DNA of 64,000 nt from JAOZPE01 sp964601275 (GTDB lineage Bacteria; Krumholzibacteriota; Krumholzibacteriia; JAJRXK01). Under the pieces are notes generated by a model. It searched no databases. It had not been told where the DNA came from and was given only the letters and a program-made list of their open reading frames with translations. Where the stretch lies: assembly GCA_964601275.1 (NCBI GenBank), contig CAZRMV010000003.1, forward strand, positions 62,001-126,000. The letters are read 5' to 3'. Positions 8,537 to 20,016 of this stretch are shown in pieces. Each line of letters opens with the position of its first letter. Position 1 is the stretch's first letter. The position numbers were made by a program, and so were the translations under genes.

Positions 8537-9380
8537 GGGAAGCCACCTTCCGGTCGTCCGGTCGAGGGGGCGCCGTTTCCTTCCGCGGGCGGGAAAGTGG
8601 AGCCGGCGCCTGGCGCTGGCCTGGATTCTCGTGGCGGCCTTCGGGGGAGTGGGAGGAGGTGTGTCCGCCCACGCGGAAGACCTCGCTCGCGCCCAGAAGC
8701 TGGCCGCCGAGGGAAACCGTCTCTACGAGGAAGGACACTTCGCCGAGGCGGCGACCGCCTATCAGCAGGCGCTCGACGCCGGCCTGGACCACGAGATCGT
8801 TCTCTACAACCTGGGCAATGCCTGGTTCAAGCAGGGCCGGGTGGGCAAGGCCATTCTGTTCTACCGGCGGGTGCTCCGGAGGAATCCGAGGAACCGGGCC
8901 GCCGCGGCCAACCTGGAGCGCGCCACCGCCCTGGTGAAGGACGAGGCCCTCAAGCCCCTGCGGCTTCCCCTCTTCCTGCGCCCGGTGGCGTGGGTGTACG
9001 GCCGGCTGAGCCTGGACGAGTGGACCCTCCTCTCCCTGGGATGGTGGTGGCTGTTGGTCACCCTCGCCGCCCTGCGCGCCTGGTGGAGGCCGCCCTGGCT
9101 GAGAGGCCGCGGGCTGCTCACCGCCGGTGGCGTGGTGCTGTTGCTTTCACTGGCGATGACCGCGGTGCACGTTGAGAAGGAGTGGATGCGCCACGAGGCG
9201 GTCGTGGTCGCCGACGAGGTCGATGTGCGCAGCGGGCCGGGAGAGTCCTACCGGCTGTCCTTCAAGATCCACGCCGGGCTACCCGTCTTCGTCGATCGAC
9301 GCGAAGGGAAATGGGCCCGGATCCACCTGGGAGGAGAGCTGGTGGGCTGGGTTCCCTCCGGCCAGGTCGAGGAGATCTGA
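8529..9380 (+). CDS. batE: TPR-SH3 membrane protein, BatE-like
   Basis: A 283-residue protein: N-terminal signal/anchor (LALAWILVAAFGGVGGG), two or three TPR units (residues 55-125), two transmembrane helices in the middle (LLSLGWWWLLVTLAAL; LLTAGGVVLLLSLAM) and a C-terminal bacterial SH3 domain (VVVADEVDVRSGPGESYRLSF...GWVPSGQV). This order (TPR, two helices, SH3) is that of BatE. The GTG start lies inside the end of batD, giving tight coupling. SH3b domains often bind peptide or glycan in the periplasm; its ligand here is unknown. Confidence 0.87.
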   Translation: MGEGSHLPVVRSRGRRFLPRAGKWSRRLALAWILVAAFGGVGGGVSAHAEDLARAQKLAAEGNRLYEEGHFAEAATAYQQALDAGLDHEIVLYNLGNAWFKQGRVGKAILFYRRVLRRNPRNRAAAANLERATALVKDEALKPLRLPLFLRPVAWVYGRLSLDEWTLLSLGWWWLLVTLAALRAWWRPPWLRGRGLLTAGGVVLLLSLAMTAVHVEKEWMRHEAVVVADEVDVRSGPGESYRLSFKIHAGLPVFVDRREGKWARIHLGGELVGWVPSGQVEEI

Positions 9381-9384
9381 GCGA

Positions 9385-10907
9385 ATGGATGATTCACACT
9401 TCCCGCCGACGACTGGAATCTCCCCTGGAATGGACCCTTCCATTCGAGGCGGTGGGCGATGGCTCGTGGTGCTTCCGGCGGCGCTCGCCTTCGTCCTGCG
9501 CTGGGTCCTGCTGTCCCCGCGCTTCCACGCGGCGCAGTTGACCGGCCTGGGCGCCCCACACCTGCGCCCGGGAGACGACCTGGTGGCCGCCGCGCTCTTC
9601 GCGCTGATCGTGCTGGGTGTCTCCTGGACCGCCGCGCGGTGGGCTGGAGCTTGGGGTGCGCTGGGAGCGGGCCTGGTCCTGGCCCTGGCATGGCCCGCCC
9701 AGTTGCTGACCGCCGCCTCAACGGAAGTGTTGCTCTTCGCGGCGGCTGTGGTGGTGGGGCTCGCCCTGGTCAGCTCGCAACGGCGGTGGTCCGCGGCAGG
9801 GTGGGCACTCTGGGCGGCGTGCGCGATTCTCTTGGTCCTGCCCGCGGTGCGCCGGGAATGGTTGTCCCCGATGCCAGACGGGCGGCTCTTCCGTGACCCG
9901 GCCCTCCTGGAATCCTGGCGGCGACAGGTTCCGCTGCTCACCCGTCCCTGGTTCCTGGGTGGGAGCGCACTCTTCGCGCTGGGCGTCACCGGCCTGGGCC
10001 TCTCCCGGGGCAAGCCCTCGTCGGCGACGGTGGCCACCTTCCTCTTCGCGTCGATCCTGCTGCTCTGGTTCGCGCCGTGGGGATGGGTGTTGTTGCTCCC
10101 GATCTTCGCGGTGTTCGCCCTGTTCTCGGGTGTGACCTTCTTCGCCCTTCCCGAGGCGATCCGACAGCGGCGCTGGAAAGCCGCCGCGGTGATCCTCGGC
10201 GCGCTGGTGATCCTGGCCGGTTGGGGCAGCTGGTTCTCCCGGACGACCCCGGACGAGCTCGTCGCGGTCGAGAGCGAGCTGCGGCTGGAGAGAGCCCGCG
10301 GGGCGATCGGGCGGGGTTTGCTCGACGAGGCGGAGGACGAACTCGGCTGGCTGCATCAACGCATTCCCGAGGACCGCCGGGTGCGCCTGCTCGATGCGGA
10401 AATGCTGTTCGCGCGCCGGCGTTATCACGAGGCGGTCCTCGCGTTCAAGAAACTCCGGCTGGAGAACCCCAAGTGGAGGGCGCCGCTTCTGCACTCCGCA
10501 TGGGCCAACTACTATGACAAGTCCTATCGTGTCGCCACCCGCACCTTCGAGAGGATCCTGAAGTATGATCCCCGCAACGCATCGGCTCTCATCGGACTCG
10601 GGGCGTGCAAGATCTACCAGCCGAAGGATCTGAAGGAAGCGAAGCGTCTCATGGAAGAAGGTCTCGCCCTGGACGACGACAACCGCGACGGGCACCTCAA
10701 CATGGCCGTTCTCTACGTGGAGAAGAGGAATCTCAACGCCGAGGAATTGAAGGATTTCCGCATGCATCTCCGACGGACCATGGAACTCGATCCACAGAAT
10801 GCCGAGGTGAAGACCTTCGTCCGCCGGCAGGGTTGGTATGAACTGATTCCGCCCGATCAGCGCACCGTCACCGACGCGAGAAAGGCCCGGGAGGCGGCGT
10901 CCTCGAA

Positions 10908-10911
<4 letters not shown>
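9385..10911 (+). CDS. Polytopic membrane protein with C-terminal TPR repeats
   Basis: A 508-residue protein with about eight predicted transmembrane helices in its first 290 residues, then a cytoplasmic or periplasmic TPR domain (roughly 300-500) with classical repeats such as ASALIGLGACKIYQPKDLKEAKRLMEEGLALD. It starts four bases after batE ends and its last codons overlap the uvrA start, so it is likely the last member of the Bat transcription unit. A second ATG at 9430 could also be used. I do not recognise a named family; a scaffold for a membrane complex is the most that can be inferred. Confidence 0.8.
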
Positions 10912-13751
<2,840 letters not shown>

Positions 13752-13753
13752 CG

Positions 13754-14665
13754 GTGGACGTGGTCTACATCCGCGGCTCCCTGGATCGGGTCGACCTGGG
13801 CGATCACCCCTTTCCCCTGGAGAAGTACTCGATCCTCGAGCGCATCCTGCGTGAAGAGTTGAGGATCCCGTCCGAGCGCTTCTTCGGTGAAGACCCGGTC
13901 CTCGGCGAAGACCTGGCGCGCGTCCACACTCCGCGGTACCTGGACGACCTGGAACACGTGCGGGAGACCTGGGCCACCCTCAGCAGCGAGCTGCCGGTGA
14001 CCGCCGAGGTGATCGGAGGCTTCCGTCGTCTCGTGGGAGCGAGTTGCGCGGCGGTCCGCCTGGCGGTGGAGAACGGGATGGGATTCTGCCTGGGCGGGGG
14101 GTTCCACCACGCCTTCCCCGATCATGCGGAGGGCTTCTGCTACTATCACGACATGGCGATCGCGGTGGAGAAGACCCGGGCCGAACAGGGCCTGGAACGG
14201 GTGCTCTTCGTCGACGTCGATGTCCACCAGGGCAACGGAACCGCGGTGATCTACGCTCAGGACCCGGACACCTTCACCTATTCCATCCACCAGCAGCGCA
14301 ACTACCCCGTCAAGCAGCGGAGCGACCTCGACCGCGGGCTGGCGGATTCGACGGACGACGACCGGTACCTGGAATTCCTCCAACGCGATCTCGACACCAT
14401 CGACGAGCGCTTTCCCGCTCCCGACCTCGTTTGCTACGTCGCCGGCGTCGATCCCTACCGGGGAGATCTCCTCGGTGGATTGGCCTTGACCGGTGAAGGT
14501 CTGAAGCAGCGCGACCGCTCGGTTCTCCAGCGGTACCTGGGACGGAACATCCCGGTGGCGGTGTTCCTGGCCGGAGGTTACGCGGGCGACGGGGAGAGGA
14601 CCGCCCGCCTGCATCTGGGCACCGCGGTGGCGGCCGAGGAAGCCGTCACCCGATCGGCCGGTTGA
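13754..14665 (+). CDS. Histone deacetylase superfamily protein (Zn-dependent deacylase)
   Basis: A 303-residue arginase/deacetylase-fold enzyme. It retains the catalytic elements: paired histidines in GGGFHHA, zinc-ligand motif DVDVHQGNGT, a late Asp in AGVDPYRGD and a GGY loop (FLAGGYAGDG). Bacterial relatives (AcuC, acetylpolyamine amidohydrolase) remove acetyl groups from proteins or small amines; which applies here cannot be told. The GTG start is two bases after the uvrA stop, with GAGGAG ten bases upstream, so it is probably co-transcribed with uvrA. It is shorter than the roughly 340-380 residues of typical class I/II bacterial members. Confidence 0.9.
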   Translation: MDVVYIRGSLDRVDLGDHPFPLEKYSILERILREELRIPSERFFGEDPVLGEDLARVHTPRYLDDLEHVRETWATLSSELPVTAEVIGGFRRLVGASCAAVRLAVENGMGFCLGGGFHHAFPDHAEGFCYYHDMAIAVEKTRAEQGLERVLFVDVDVHQGNGTAVIYAQDPDTFTYSIHQQRNYPVKQRSDLDRGLADSTDDDRYLEFLQRDLDTIDERFPAPDLVCYVAGVDPYRGDLLGGLALTGEGLKQRDRSVLQRYLGRNIPVAVFLAGGYAGDGERTARLHLGTAVAAEEAVTRSAG

Positions 14666-14706
14666 TCGCGGCGGGGATGGGCGAGCGGGACGAGCGCCCA
14701 CCGGCG

Positions 14707-15075
14707 TCAACCTGAGGGACCCTCGTAGACGCAACGGGAAGTGCAGGTCTCGTGCACCACGATCCGTCGCAGAAGGGGGAGCCTCGGGGACAGGCGCTCC
14801 CAGATCCAAGCGGCCAGGTTCTCCGAGGTGGGGTTCTCCAATCCTTCGATCTCGTTGAGGTAGTGGTGATCGAGCTGCTCGCGGAGCGGGGCGAAGGCGT
14901 CGGCGATCTCGGCGTAGTCGATCAGCCACCCGCTTCTTGGGTCGACTTCGCCTTCCACCTGGATCTCCACCCGGAAGCTGTGGCCGTGCAGACGGGCGCA
15001 CTTGTGCCCTTCGGGCACCATGGGCAACCGATGGGCGGCCTCGAAGCGGATCTCCTTCACCAGGGTCTGTCGCAA
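14707..15075 (-). CDS. queD: 6-carboxy-5,6,7,8-tetrahydropterin synthase
   Basis: A 122-residue QueD/PTPS-family enzyme that converts dihydroneopterin triphosphate to 6-carboxytetrahydropterin, an early step to queuosine and other 7-deazaguanines. Zinc-binding histidines are seen in EAAHRL and LHGHSF; the catalytic Cys precedes them (KCARLHGHSF), and NPTSENLA with VHET complete the family pattern. The start is TTG at 15075, chosen because AAGGAG lies six bases upstream. It stands alone; the other queuosine genes are not in the window. PTPS-III-type folate roles cannot be excluded, but the Cys favours QueD. Confidence 0.92.
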   Translation of the reverse strand: MRQTLVKEIRFEAAHRLPMVPEGHKCARLHGHSFRVEIQVEGEVDPRSGWLIDYAEIADAFAPLREQLDHHYLNEIEGLENPTSENLAAWIWERLSPRLPLLRRIVVHETCTSRCVYEGPSG

Positions 15076-15085
15076 GGGGCTCTCC

Positions 15086-15115
15086 TTGACCCTCTTCGCC
15101 GAAGATGTCTACACT
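15086..15115 (+). promoter_or_regulatory. Predicted promoter P1 of the symporter gene
   Basis: TTGACC (15086-15091) and TACACT (15110-15115) are 18 bases apart, 71 bp before the symporter ATG. A second TACACT hexamer at 15167-15172 lies 14 bp before the ATG and may be the -10 of a closer start point, though it lacks a clear -35. The -35 overlaps the queD ribosome binding site on the other strand. Confidence 0.5.
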
Positions 15116-15186
15116 GCGCGGGTTGAGAAAACGATCGGTCGTCAACGGCGGCCGGCGGGCTTCCTCTACACTAGCAGGAGACAGCG

Positions 15187-16524
15187 ATGGAGCAAGCGCG
15201 TGGACAGTGGGGATCGAGCATGGGGTTCATCCTGGCCGCCGCCGGGTCGGCCATCGGACTGGGCAACATCTGGCGTTTTCCCTACGTGACCGGGGAAAAC
15301 GGCGGAGCCGCCTTTCTCATCCTCTACCTGCTCTGCGTGGTGCTCATCTGCCTGCCCTATCTCTTCGCCGAACTGCTTCTGGGACGCAGCAGCCACAAGA
15401 ACCCGGTCGGGGCCATCGAGGCCATCCGGGGCAAGGGCTCGCCCTGGGTGTGGGCCGGGGCGCTGGGCGTCATCACCGGGGTGGGCATCCTCAGCTACTA
15501 CGCGGTGATCGCCGGGTGGACCCTCGGCTTCATCTTCAAGGGTTTCGTGGCCCCCCACCTGGGTTTTTCCGCCTTCACCGGAAACCCGCTCGTCGGCATC
15601 TCCCTCTTCGCCGTGTTCCTCGTGTTGACCGTCGGGGTGGTCCTGGGAGGAGTCGAGAGCGGCATCGAACGTACCGCCAAGGTGCTGATGCCGGTTCTCC
15701 TGGTGCTCATGGTCCTGATCATCGTGCGGGGGCTGACCCTTCCCGGAGCCAAGGCGGGCCTGGTGTTCTACCTGAAGCCCGATTTCTCCCAGGTCACCTC
15801 CAAGACGGTGTTGACCGCGTTGGGGCAGGCCTTCTTCTCCTTGAGCCTGGGCATGGGGGCGATGATCACCTACGGATCGTACCTGCCCAAGACCGCCGAC
15901 CTGCGCCGGTCCGGCGCCTTCGTGGCCTTCTTCGACACCCTCATCGCGGTGCTGGCCGGATTCATGATCTTCCCCGCGGTCTTCGCCATGGGGGCCCGTC
16001 CCGACGCCGGACCCTCGCTGGTCTTCGTGGTCCTGCCCCAGGTCTTCGCCTCGATGCCACTGGGCAGCCTGGTTTCGGTGGTCTTCTTCGTGCTGCTCGC
16101 GATCGCTGCATTGACCTCCACCGTCTCCCTCCTGGAGGTGGTGGTCGCCTACTTCGTCGACGAGAGGATGTGGTCGCGCCGGAAGTCGGCGTGGACGGTG
16201 GGACTGGTGACCTTCGTGATCGGTCTGCCCTCGGCCCTGTCGGCCGGTGCGGTCGGTGGTCTCACCACCATGAGATTCCTGGGAAAGGAGAGCTTCCTGG
16301 GGATCATGGACTATCTGTGGGGAAACATCTCGCTGGCCCTGGGCGCCCTGTTGCTGAGCATCTTCGTCGGATGGATCTGGGGGGTCAAGCAGGCCGGCGA
16401 GGAGTTGAAGCTGGGAAGCACCATCACCGACGAGGGAATCCGGTTCTGGGGAATCTTCATCCGCTACATCTGCCCGGTGGTGATCTTCGTGGTTCTGCTC
16501 GACGTCTTCGGGGTCTTCGACTAG
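15187..16524 (+). CDS. Sodium:neurotransmitter symporter family (NSS/SNF) transporter
   Basis: A 445-residue integral membrane protein with eleven or twelve hydrophobic segments. The first helix has the family hallmark GSAIGLGNIWRFPYVTGENGG, which forms part of the Na+ and substrate site in LeuT, and the next loop has the conserved FAELLLGR. Bacterial members import amino acids or related compounds by Na+ symport. AGGAG precedes the ATG. The substrate cannot be read from the sequence. It converges on thymidine kinase, sharing a four-base CTAG that supplies both stop codons. Confidence 0.95.
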   Translation: MEQARGQWGSSMGFILAAAGSAIGLGNIWRFPYVTGENGGAAFLILYLLCVVLICLPYLFAELLLGRSSHKNPVGAIEAIRGKGSPWVWAGALGVITGVGILSYYAVIAGWTLGFIFKGFVAPHLGFSAFTGNPLVGISLFAVFLVLTVGVVLGGVESGIERTAKVLMPVLLVLMVLIIVRGLTLPGAKAGLVFYLKPDFSQVTSKTVLTALGQAFFSLSLGMGAMITYGSYLPKTADLRRSGAFVAFFDTLIAVLAGFMIFPAVFAMGARPDAGPSLVFVVLPQVFASMPLGSLVSVVFFVLLAIAALTSTVSLLEVVVAYFVDERMWSRRKSAWTVGLVTFVIGLPSALSAGAVGGLTTMRFLGKESFLGIMDYLWGNISLALGALLLSIFVGWIWGVKQAGEELKLGSTITDEGIRFWGIFIRYICPVVIFVVLLDVFGVFD

Positions 16525-17105
16525 ACGGCCCCGGCGCCTTCTTCCTCGGCCGGCGGCTCGAAACAGTAACGACAGCGGGCCTCGTACATGCCGGCCGCCC
16601 CGATCTCGATGCGGTCATGACCACCGGTGAGCTTCTGCGAGTACGAGGCCGGAGCACCGCAGACCATGCAGATGGCCAGGTTCTTGGAGATGTATTCGGC
16701 CATGGCCAGCAACTTGGCCATGGGCATGAACGGCACGCCGCGGTAGTCCCGGTCCAGGCCGGCCACGATGACCCGCTTGCCCTGGTTGGCCAGCCGGTCG
16801 CAGACTTCCACCAGCTCGTCGTCGAAGAACTGGGCTTCGTCGATTCCGATGACTTCGGCGCGGTCGTCCACCCGGATCAACAGCTCGCCGGCGTTGTCCA
16901 CCGTCACCGATTTCAGTTTCATCTGGCTGTGCGAGACGATGTGGTCCTGCTCGTAGCGTGAATCGATCGCCGGCTTGAAGATCTGGACCCGCTGACGGGC
17001 GATCTCCGCCCGCCGCAGCCGCCGGATGAGTTCCTCGCTCTTGCCGCTGAACATGCTTCCGGTGATGACTTCGATCCAGCCCGACTTGGGATAGGGTCGC
17101 TGCAT
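16521..17105 (-). CDS. tdk: Thymidine kinase
   Basis: A 194-residue type II thymidine kinase that phosphorylates thymidine in the pyrimidine salvage pathway. It has the P-loop GSMFSGKS, the DEAQFF motif, and the zinc-binding lasso with CxxC pairs CMVC and CRYC. The start was placed at ATG 17105 (MQRPYPKSGWIEVITGSMFSGKS), which fits the family and has GAGG upstream; the frame continues 13 residues further. Its TAG stop overlaps the symporter stop on the opposite strand within the palindrome CTAG. Confidence 0.97.
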   Translation of the reverse strand: MQRPYPKSGWIEVITGSMFSGKSEELIRRLRRAEIARQRVQIFKPAIDSRYEQDHIVSHSQMKLKSVTVDNAGELLIRVDDRAEVIGIDEAQFFDDELVEVCDRLANQGKRVIVAGLDRDYRGVPFMPMAKLLAMAEYISKNLAICMVCGAPASYSQKLTGGHDRIEIGAAGMYEARCRYCFEPPAEEEGAGAV

Positions 17106-17312
17106 GGCCGACCTCAGGGATAGGAGAAGCGATTCGAGGGGCATGAAGAATAGCCGGAACGGTGGGCCGGAACAAGGCCGCAGGATCCGGGGAATCCGGC
17201 GCGGGCGCCGCTCCGCAAGCCAGCGGCCACAGGGATGGGTGGCCCGCAGGGGAGCTCCGCGGGCCAGATCGCCGGGGATCGGCAGCTCGTCCTTCTGCGG
17301 CGGGGTGGACCG

Positions 17313-17321
17313 TGCTATCCT
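17313..17321 (+). promoter_or_regulatory. Extended -10 element close to the btpA-like start
   Basis: TGCTATCCT, an extended -10 (TGnTATnnT), ends eight bases before the ATG at 17330 and no Shine-Dalgarno sequence intervenes. If used, transcription would begin at or next to the start codon, giving a leaderless message. The -35 region is poor. Confidence 0.4.
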
Positions 17322-17329
17322 CTGCGGCC

Positions 17330-18190
17330 ATGAATGCTTCCCCGCAATCTCCCCGCGACCGGACGGAGTTCGCCGCCTGGCTCACGCCCCCCCTGTGGGG
17401 GATGGTCCACCTGGCGCCCCTTCCCGGCAGCCCTCTTTGGGGGGGCGATCCCGAGCTTCCGTTGCGCAGGGCTCTCCAGGACGTGGAGACCCTCCTCGAG
17501 GCGGGATTTTCCGGGGTCATGGTGGAGAACTACGGCGATGTTCCATTCTCTGCTGGGCGGCTGCCCGCGGTGACGGTGGCCGCGATGGCCCGGATCGTGG
17601 GAAGGATCCGCGACCGGTGGCCCCAGCTGCGCCTTGGAGTGAACTGTCTGCGCAACGACGCCGTCTCGGCGCTCTCGATTGCGGCCGCCACCGGGGCGGA
17701 CGCCATCCGGGTGAACGTCCACACCGGTGCGATGCTCACCGATCAGGGAGTGATCACCGGCAAAGCGGCCCGGACCCTGAGGCTGCGGCGCGAGCTGGGA
17801 TGGCCGGGATGGATCCTGGCCGATCTGCGGGTCAAGCACGCCGCTCCTCTGGCCTCCCGCTCCCTGGAAGAGGAGGCGCGGGACCTGCGCGAACGGGGCC
17901 TGGCCGACGCGGTGCTCCTCACCGGCAGCGGGACCGGCCGTCCCGCCGACCAGCAGCAAGCCCGCACGCTGCGGGAGGTCCTGCCCGAGACCCCCTTGCT
18001 GGTGGCCAGCGGGGTCGAGGCGGCGACCGCGATGCACTGGGCTTCGATGGTCGACGGAGCGATCGTGGGAAGTGAACTCATGCGCGGGGGCAAGGCGGGG
18101 AACCCAGTCGACCCCGACCGGGCCCGCGCCCTCATCCAGGCATGGACGGGGTCTTCCACCTCGTCAAGGAGCAGGAGCCAAGGAACATGA
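17330..18190 (+). CDS. BtpA family TIM-barrel protein
   Basis: A 286-residue protein of the BtpA/SgcQ family (named for a cyanobacterial photosystem I biogenesis factor). The opening GMVHLAPLPGSPLWGG, the VENYGD and GVNCLRNDA segments and the end motif ASGVEAATAMHWASMVDGAIVGSELM are typical and indicate a phosphate-binding TIM barrel. In non-photosynthetic bacteria the activity is unknown. The ATG at 17330 lies just behind a -10-like element. Its stop overlaps the ATG of rmlA (ATGA), so it is in an operon with dTDP-sugar genes, hinting at a sugar-phosphate role; that is inference. Confidence 0.88.
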   Translation: MNASPQSPRDRTEFAAWLTPPLWGMVHLAPLPGSPLWGGDPELPLRRALQDVETLLEAGFSGVMVENYGDVPFSAGRLPAVTVAAMARIVGRIRDRWPQLRLGVNCLRNDAVSALSIAAATGADAIRVNVHTGAMLTDQGVITGKAARTLRLRRELGWPGWILADLRVKHAAPLASRSLEEEARDLRERGLADAVLLTGSGTGRPADQQQARTLREVLPETPLLVASGVEAATAMHWASMVDGAIVGSELMRGGKAGNPVDPDRARALIQAWTGSSTSSRSRSQGT

Positions 18191-18918
18191 AAGGCGTCAT
18201 TCTCGCCGGGGGATTGGGCACGAGGTTGCATCCCTTGACCAAGGTCACGAACAAGCACCTGTTGCCCATCTACACCAAGCCGATGATCTACTATCCCATC
18301 GAGGCCCTGGTGGGCGCGGGGATCCAGGACATCCTCGTGGTGACCGGCGGGAACAGCGCGGGGGACTTCCTCAAGCTCCTGGGCAACGGCAGCGCCTTCG
18401 GACTTCCCGCCATCAACTACACCTACCAGGAAGGTGAAGGAGGAATCGCCGACGCGCTCCGGCTGGCCCGCTACTTCGCCGGAGACGACCCGATCTGCGT
18501 CATCCTGGGCGACAACATCTTCGAGAAGAGCATCCGCTCCGCGGTCAGCGCCTACGAGGAGCGCGGTGGAACCGGTGCGCAGATCTTCCTCAAGAAGGTC
18601 GACGATCCGCAGCGCTTCGGCGTACCAGTGTTCAAGGACGGCGCGGTGGTCGGAATCGAGGAGAAGCCCAGCCAGCCCAAGAGCACCTTCGCGGTGACCG
18701 GGATCTACATCTTCGACCAGCGGGTCTTCGAGATCATCGAGACCCTCAAGCCGAGCCACCGCGGCGAGCTGGAGATCACCGACGTCAACAACGCCTACAT
18801 CGAGTGGGGCGAGATGCACTGGGCCGAACTCGAGGGTTGGTGGACCGACGCGGGAACCTTCGAGTCGCTGCTTCGGGCCAACAATCTCGTGGCCAAGACC
18901 GGCGCCAACAACCCCTAG
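18187..18918 (+). CDS. rmlA: Glucose-1-phosphate thymidylyltransferase-like nucleotidyltransferase
   Basis: A 243-residue sugar-1-phosphate nucleotidyltransferase. It has the pyrophosphorylase signature GGLGTRLHPLT, then NKHLLPIYTKPMIYYPI, ILGDNIFE (metal-binding Asp) and EKP. The best match is RmlA/RfbA, which makes dTDP-glucose from glucose-1-phosphate and dTTP, and rmlB follows 9 bp later. It is about 45 residues shorter than classical RmlA and resembles the short form lacking the C-terminal allosteric helices. The ATG was chosen so that the protein starts MKGVILAGG; AAGGA lies just upstream. Confidence 0.9.
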   Translation: MKGVILAGGLGTRLHPLTKVTNKHLLPIYTKPMIYYPIEALVGAGIQDILVVTGGNSAGDFLKLLGNGSAFGLPAINYTYQEGEGGIADALRLARYFAGDDPICVILGDNIFEKSIRSAVSAYEERGGTGAQIFLKKVDDPQRFGVPVFKDGAVVGIEEKPSQPKSTFAVTGIYIFDQRVFEIIETLKPSHRGELEITDVNNAYIEWGEMHWAELEGWWTDAGTFESLLRANNLVAKTGANNP

Positions 18919-18927
18919 GATGAGACC

Positions 18928-19938
18928 ATGAAACTCTTCGTGACCGGAGGCGCCGGATTCATCGGCAGCAACTTCATCCGTCTCATGCTCGCGTCCGACC
19001 GCTCCTGCGAGATCGTCAATTTCGACGCGTTGACCTACGCGGGGAACCTGGAGAACCTCAAGGAAGTCGAAGACGATCCCCGATACCGCTTCGTGCGCGG
19101 TGACGTCTCCGATCCGAAGCAGGTCGAAGCCGCCTTGGACGAACGCTTCGACGCCATCGTCCATTTCGCCGCCGAGAGCCACGTGGATCGCTCGATCGAG
19201 GGGGCGGGCATCTTCCTCAAGACCAACGTCCTCGGGACCCAGGTGCTCCTGGAACGGGCACGGGAGCTGGGGGGCGTCCGCTTTGTGATGGTGTCCACCG
19301 ACGAGGTCTACGGCAGCCTCGCCCCGGACGCGGAGGCCTTCACCGAGGAAACCCCGTTGGCTCCCAACAGTCCCTACTCGGCCTCGAAGGCCTCGGCCGA
19401 CCTCTTGTGCCGCGCCTTCCACCACACACACGGCCTGCCGGTCATGATCACCCGTTGCAGCAACAACTACGGGCCCTACCAGTTTCCCGAGAAGCTCATC
19501 CCCCTGATGATCGGAAACGCGCTGGAGGACAAGCCGTTGCCGGTCTACGGCGACGGACGCAACGTGCGCGACTGGTTGCACGTGAGCGACCACTGCCGGG
19601 CCATCGAAGCGGTCTTGCGCGGGGGGCGGCCGGGCGAGGTCTACAACATCGGCGGCGACAGCGAGCGGGAGAACATCGAGGTCGTCCGCCGTCTGCTCCA
19701 GATCCTGGGCAAGCCGGAGAGCCTCATCCAGTTCGTGACCGACCGCCCCGGTCACGACCGACGCTATGCCATCGACGCCTCCAAGATCCGGCGTGAGCTG
19801 GGCTGGACGCCCCAGGTGGTCTTCGAGACGGGCCTGGCGGAAACGGTGCAGTGGTACCTCGATCACGAGGATTGGTTGCGCCAGGTGCGCAGCGGAGCCT
19901 ACCGCGAGTACTACCGCAAGATGTACGAGGGGCGCTGA
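18928..19938 (+). CDS. rmlB: dTDP-glucose 4,6-dehydratase
   Basis: A 336-residue short-chain dehydrogenase/reductase-fold enzyme converting dTDP-glucose to dTDP-4-keto-6-deoxyglucose. It has the NAD-binding GGAGFIGSNF at residues 7-16, the catalytic STDEVYG with its Asp-Glu pair, and YSASK with the Tyr/Lys couple. Full family length. It follows rmlA in the same operon. rmlC and rmlD are absent, so either they lie elsewhere or the keto-sugar feeds another deoxysugar route. Cytoplasmic; its product probably goes to cell-surface polysaccharide. Confidence 0.96.
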   Translation: MKLFVTGGAGFIGSNFIRLMLASDRSCEIVNFDALTYAGNLENLKEVEDDPRYRFVRGDVSDPKQVEAALDERFDAIVHFAAESHVDRSIEGAGIFLKTNVLGTQVLLERARELGGVRFVMVSTDEVYGSLAPDAEAFTEETPLAPNSPYSASKASADLLCRAFHHTHGLPVMITRCSNNYGPYQFPEKLIPLMIGNALEDKPLPVYGDGRNVRDWLHVSDHCRAIEAVLRGGRPGEVYNIGGDSERENIEVVRRLLQILGKPESLIQFVTDRPGHDRRYAIDASKIRRELGWTPQVVFETGLAETVQWYLDHEDWLRQVRSGAYREYYRKMYEGR

Positions 19939-20016
19939 GGCCGGCCTCACGGGGTTCCTGCCGCCGGAGGTCCTTCGATGGGGAGCCCCGTCGGGGATGG
20001 AGTCTCCGCCGGCTTG

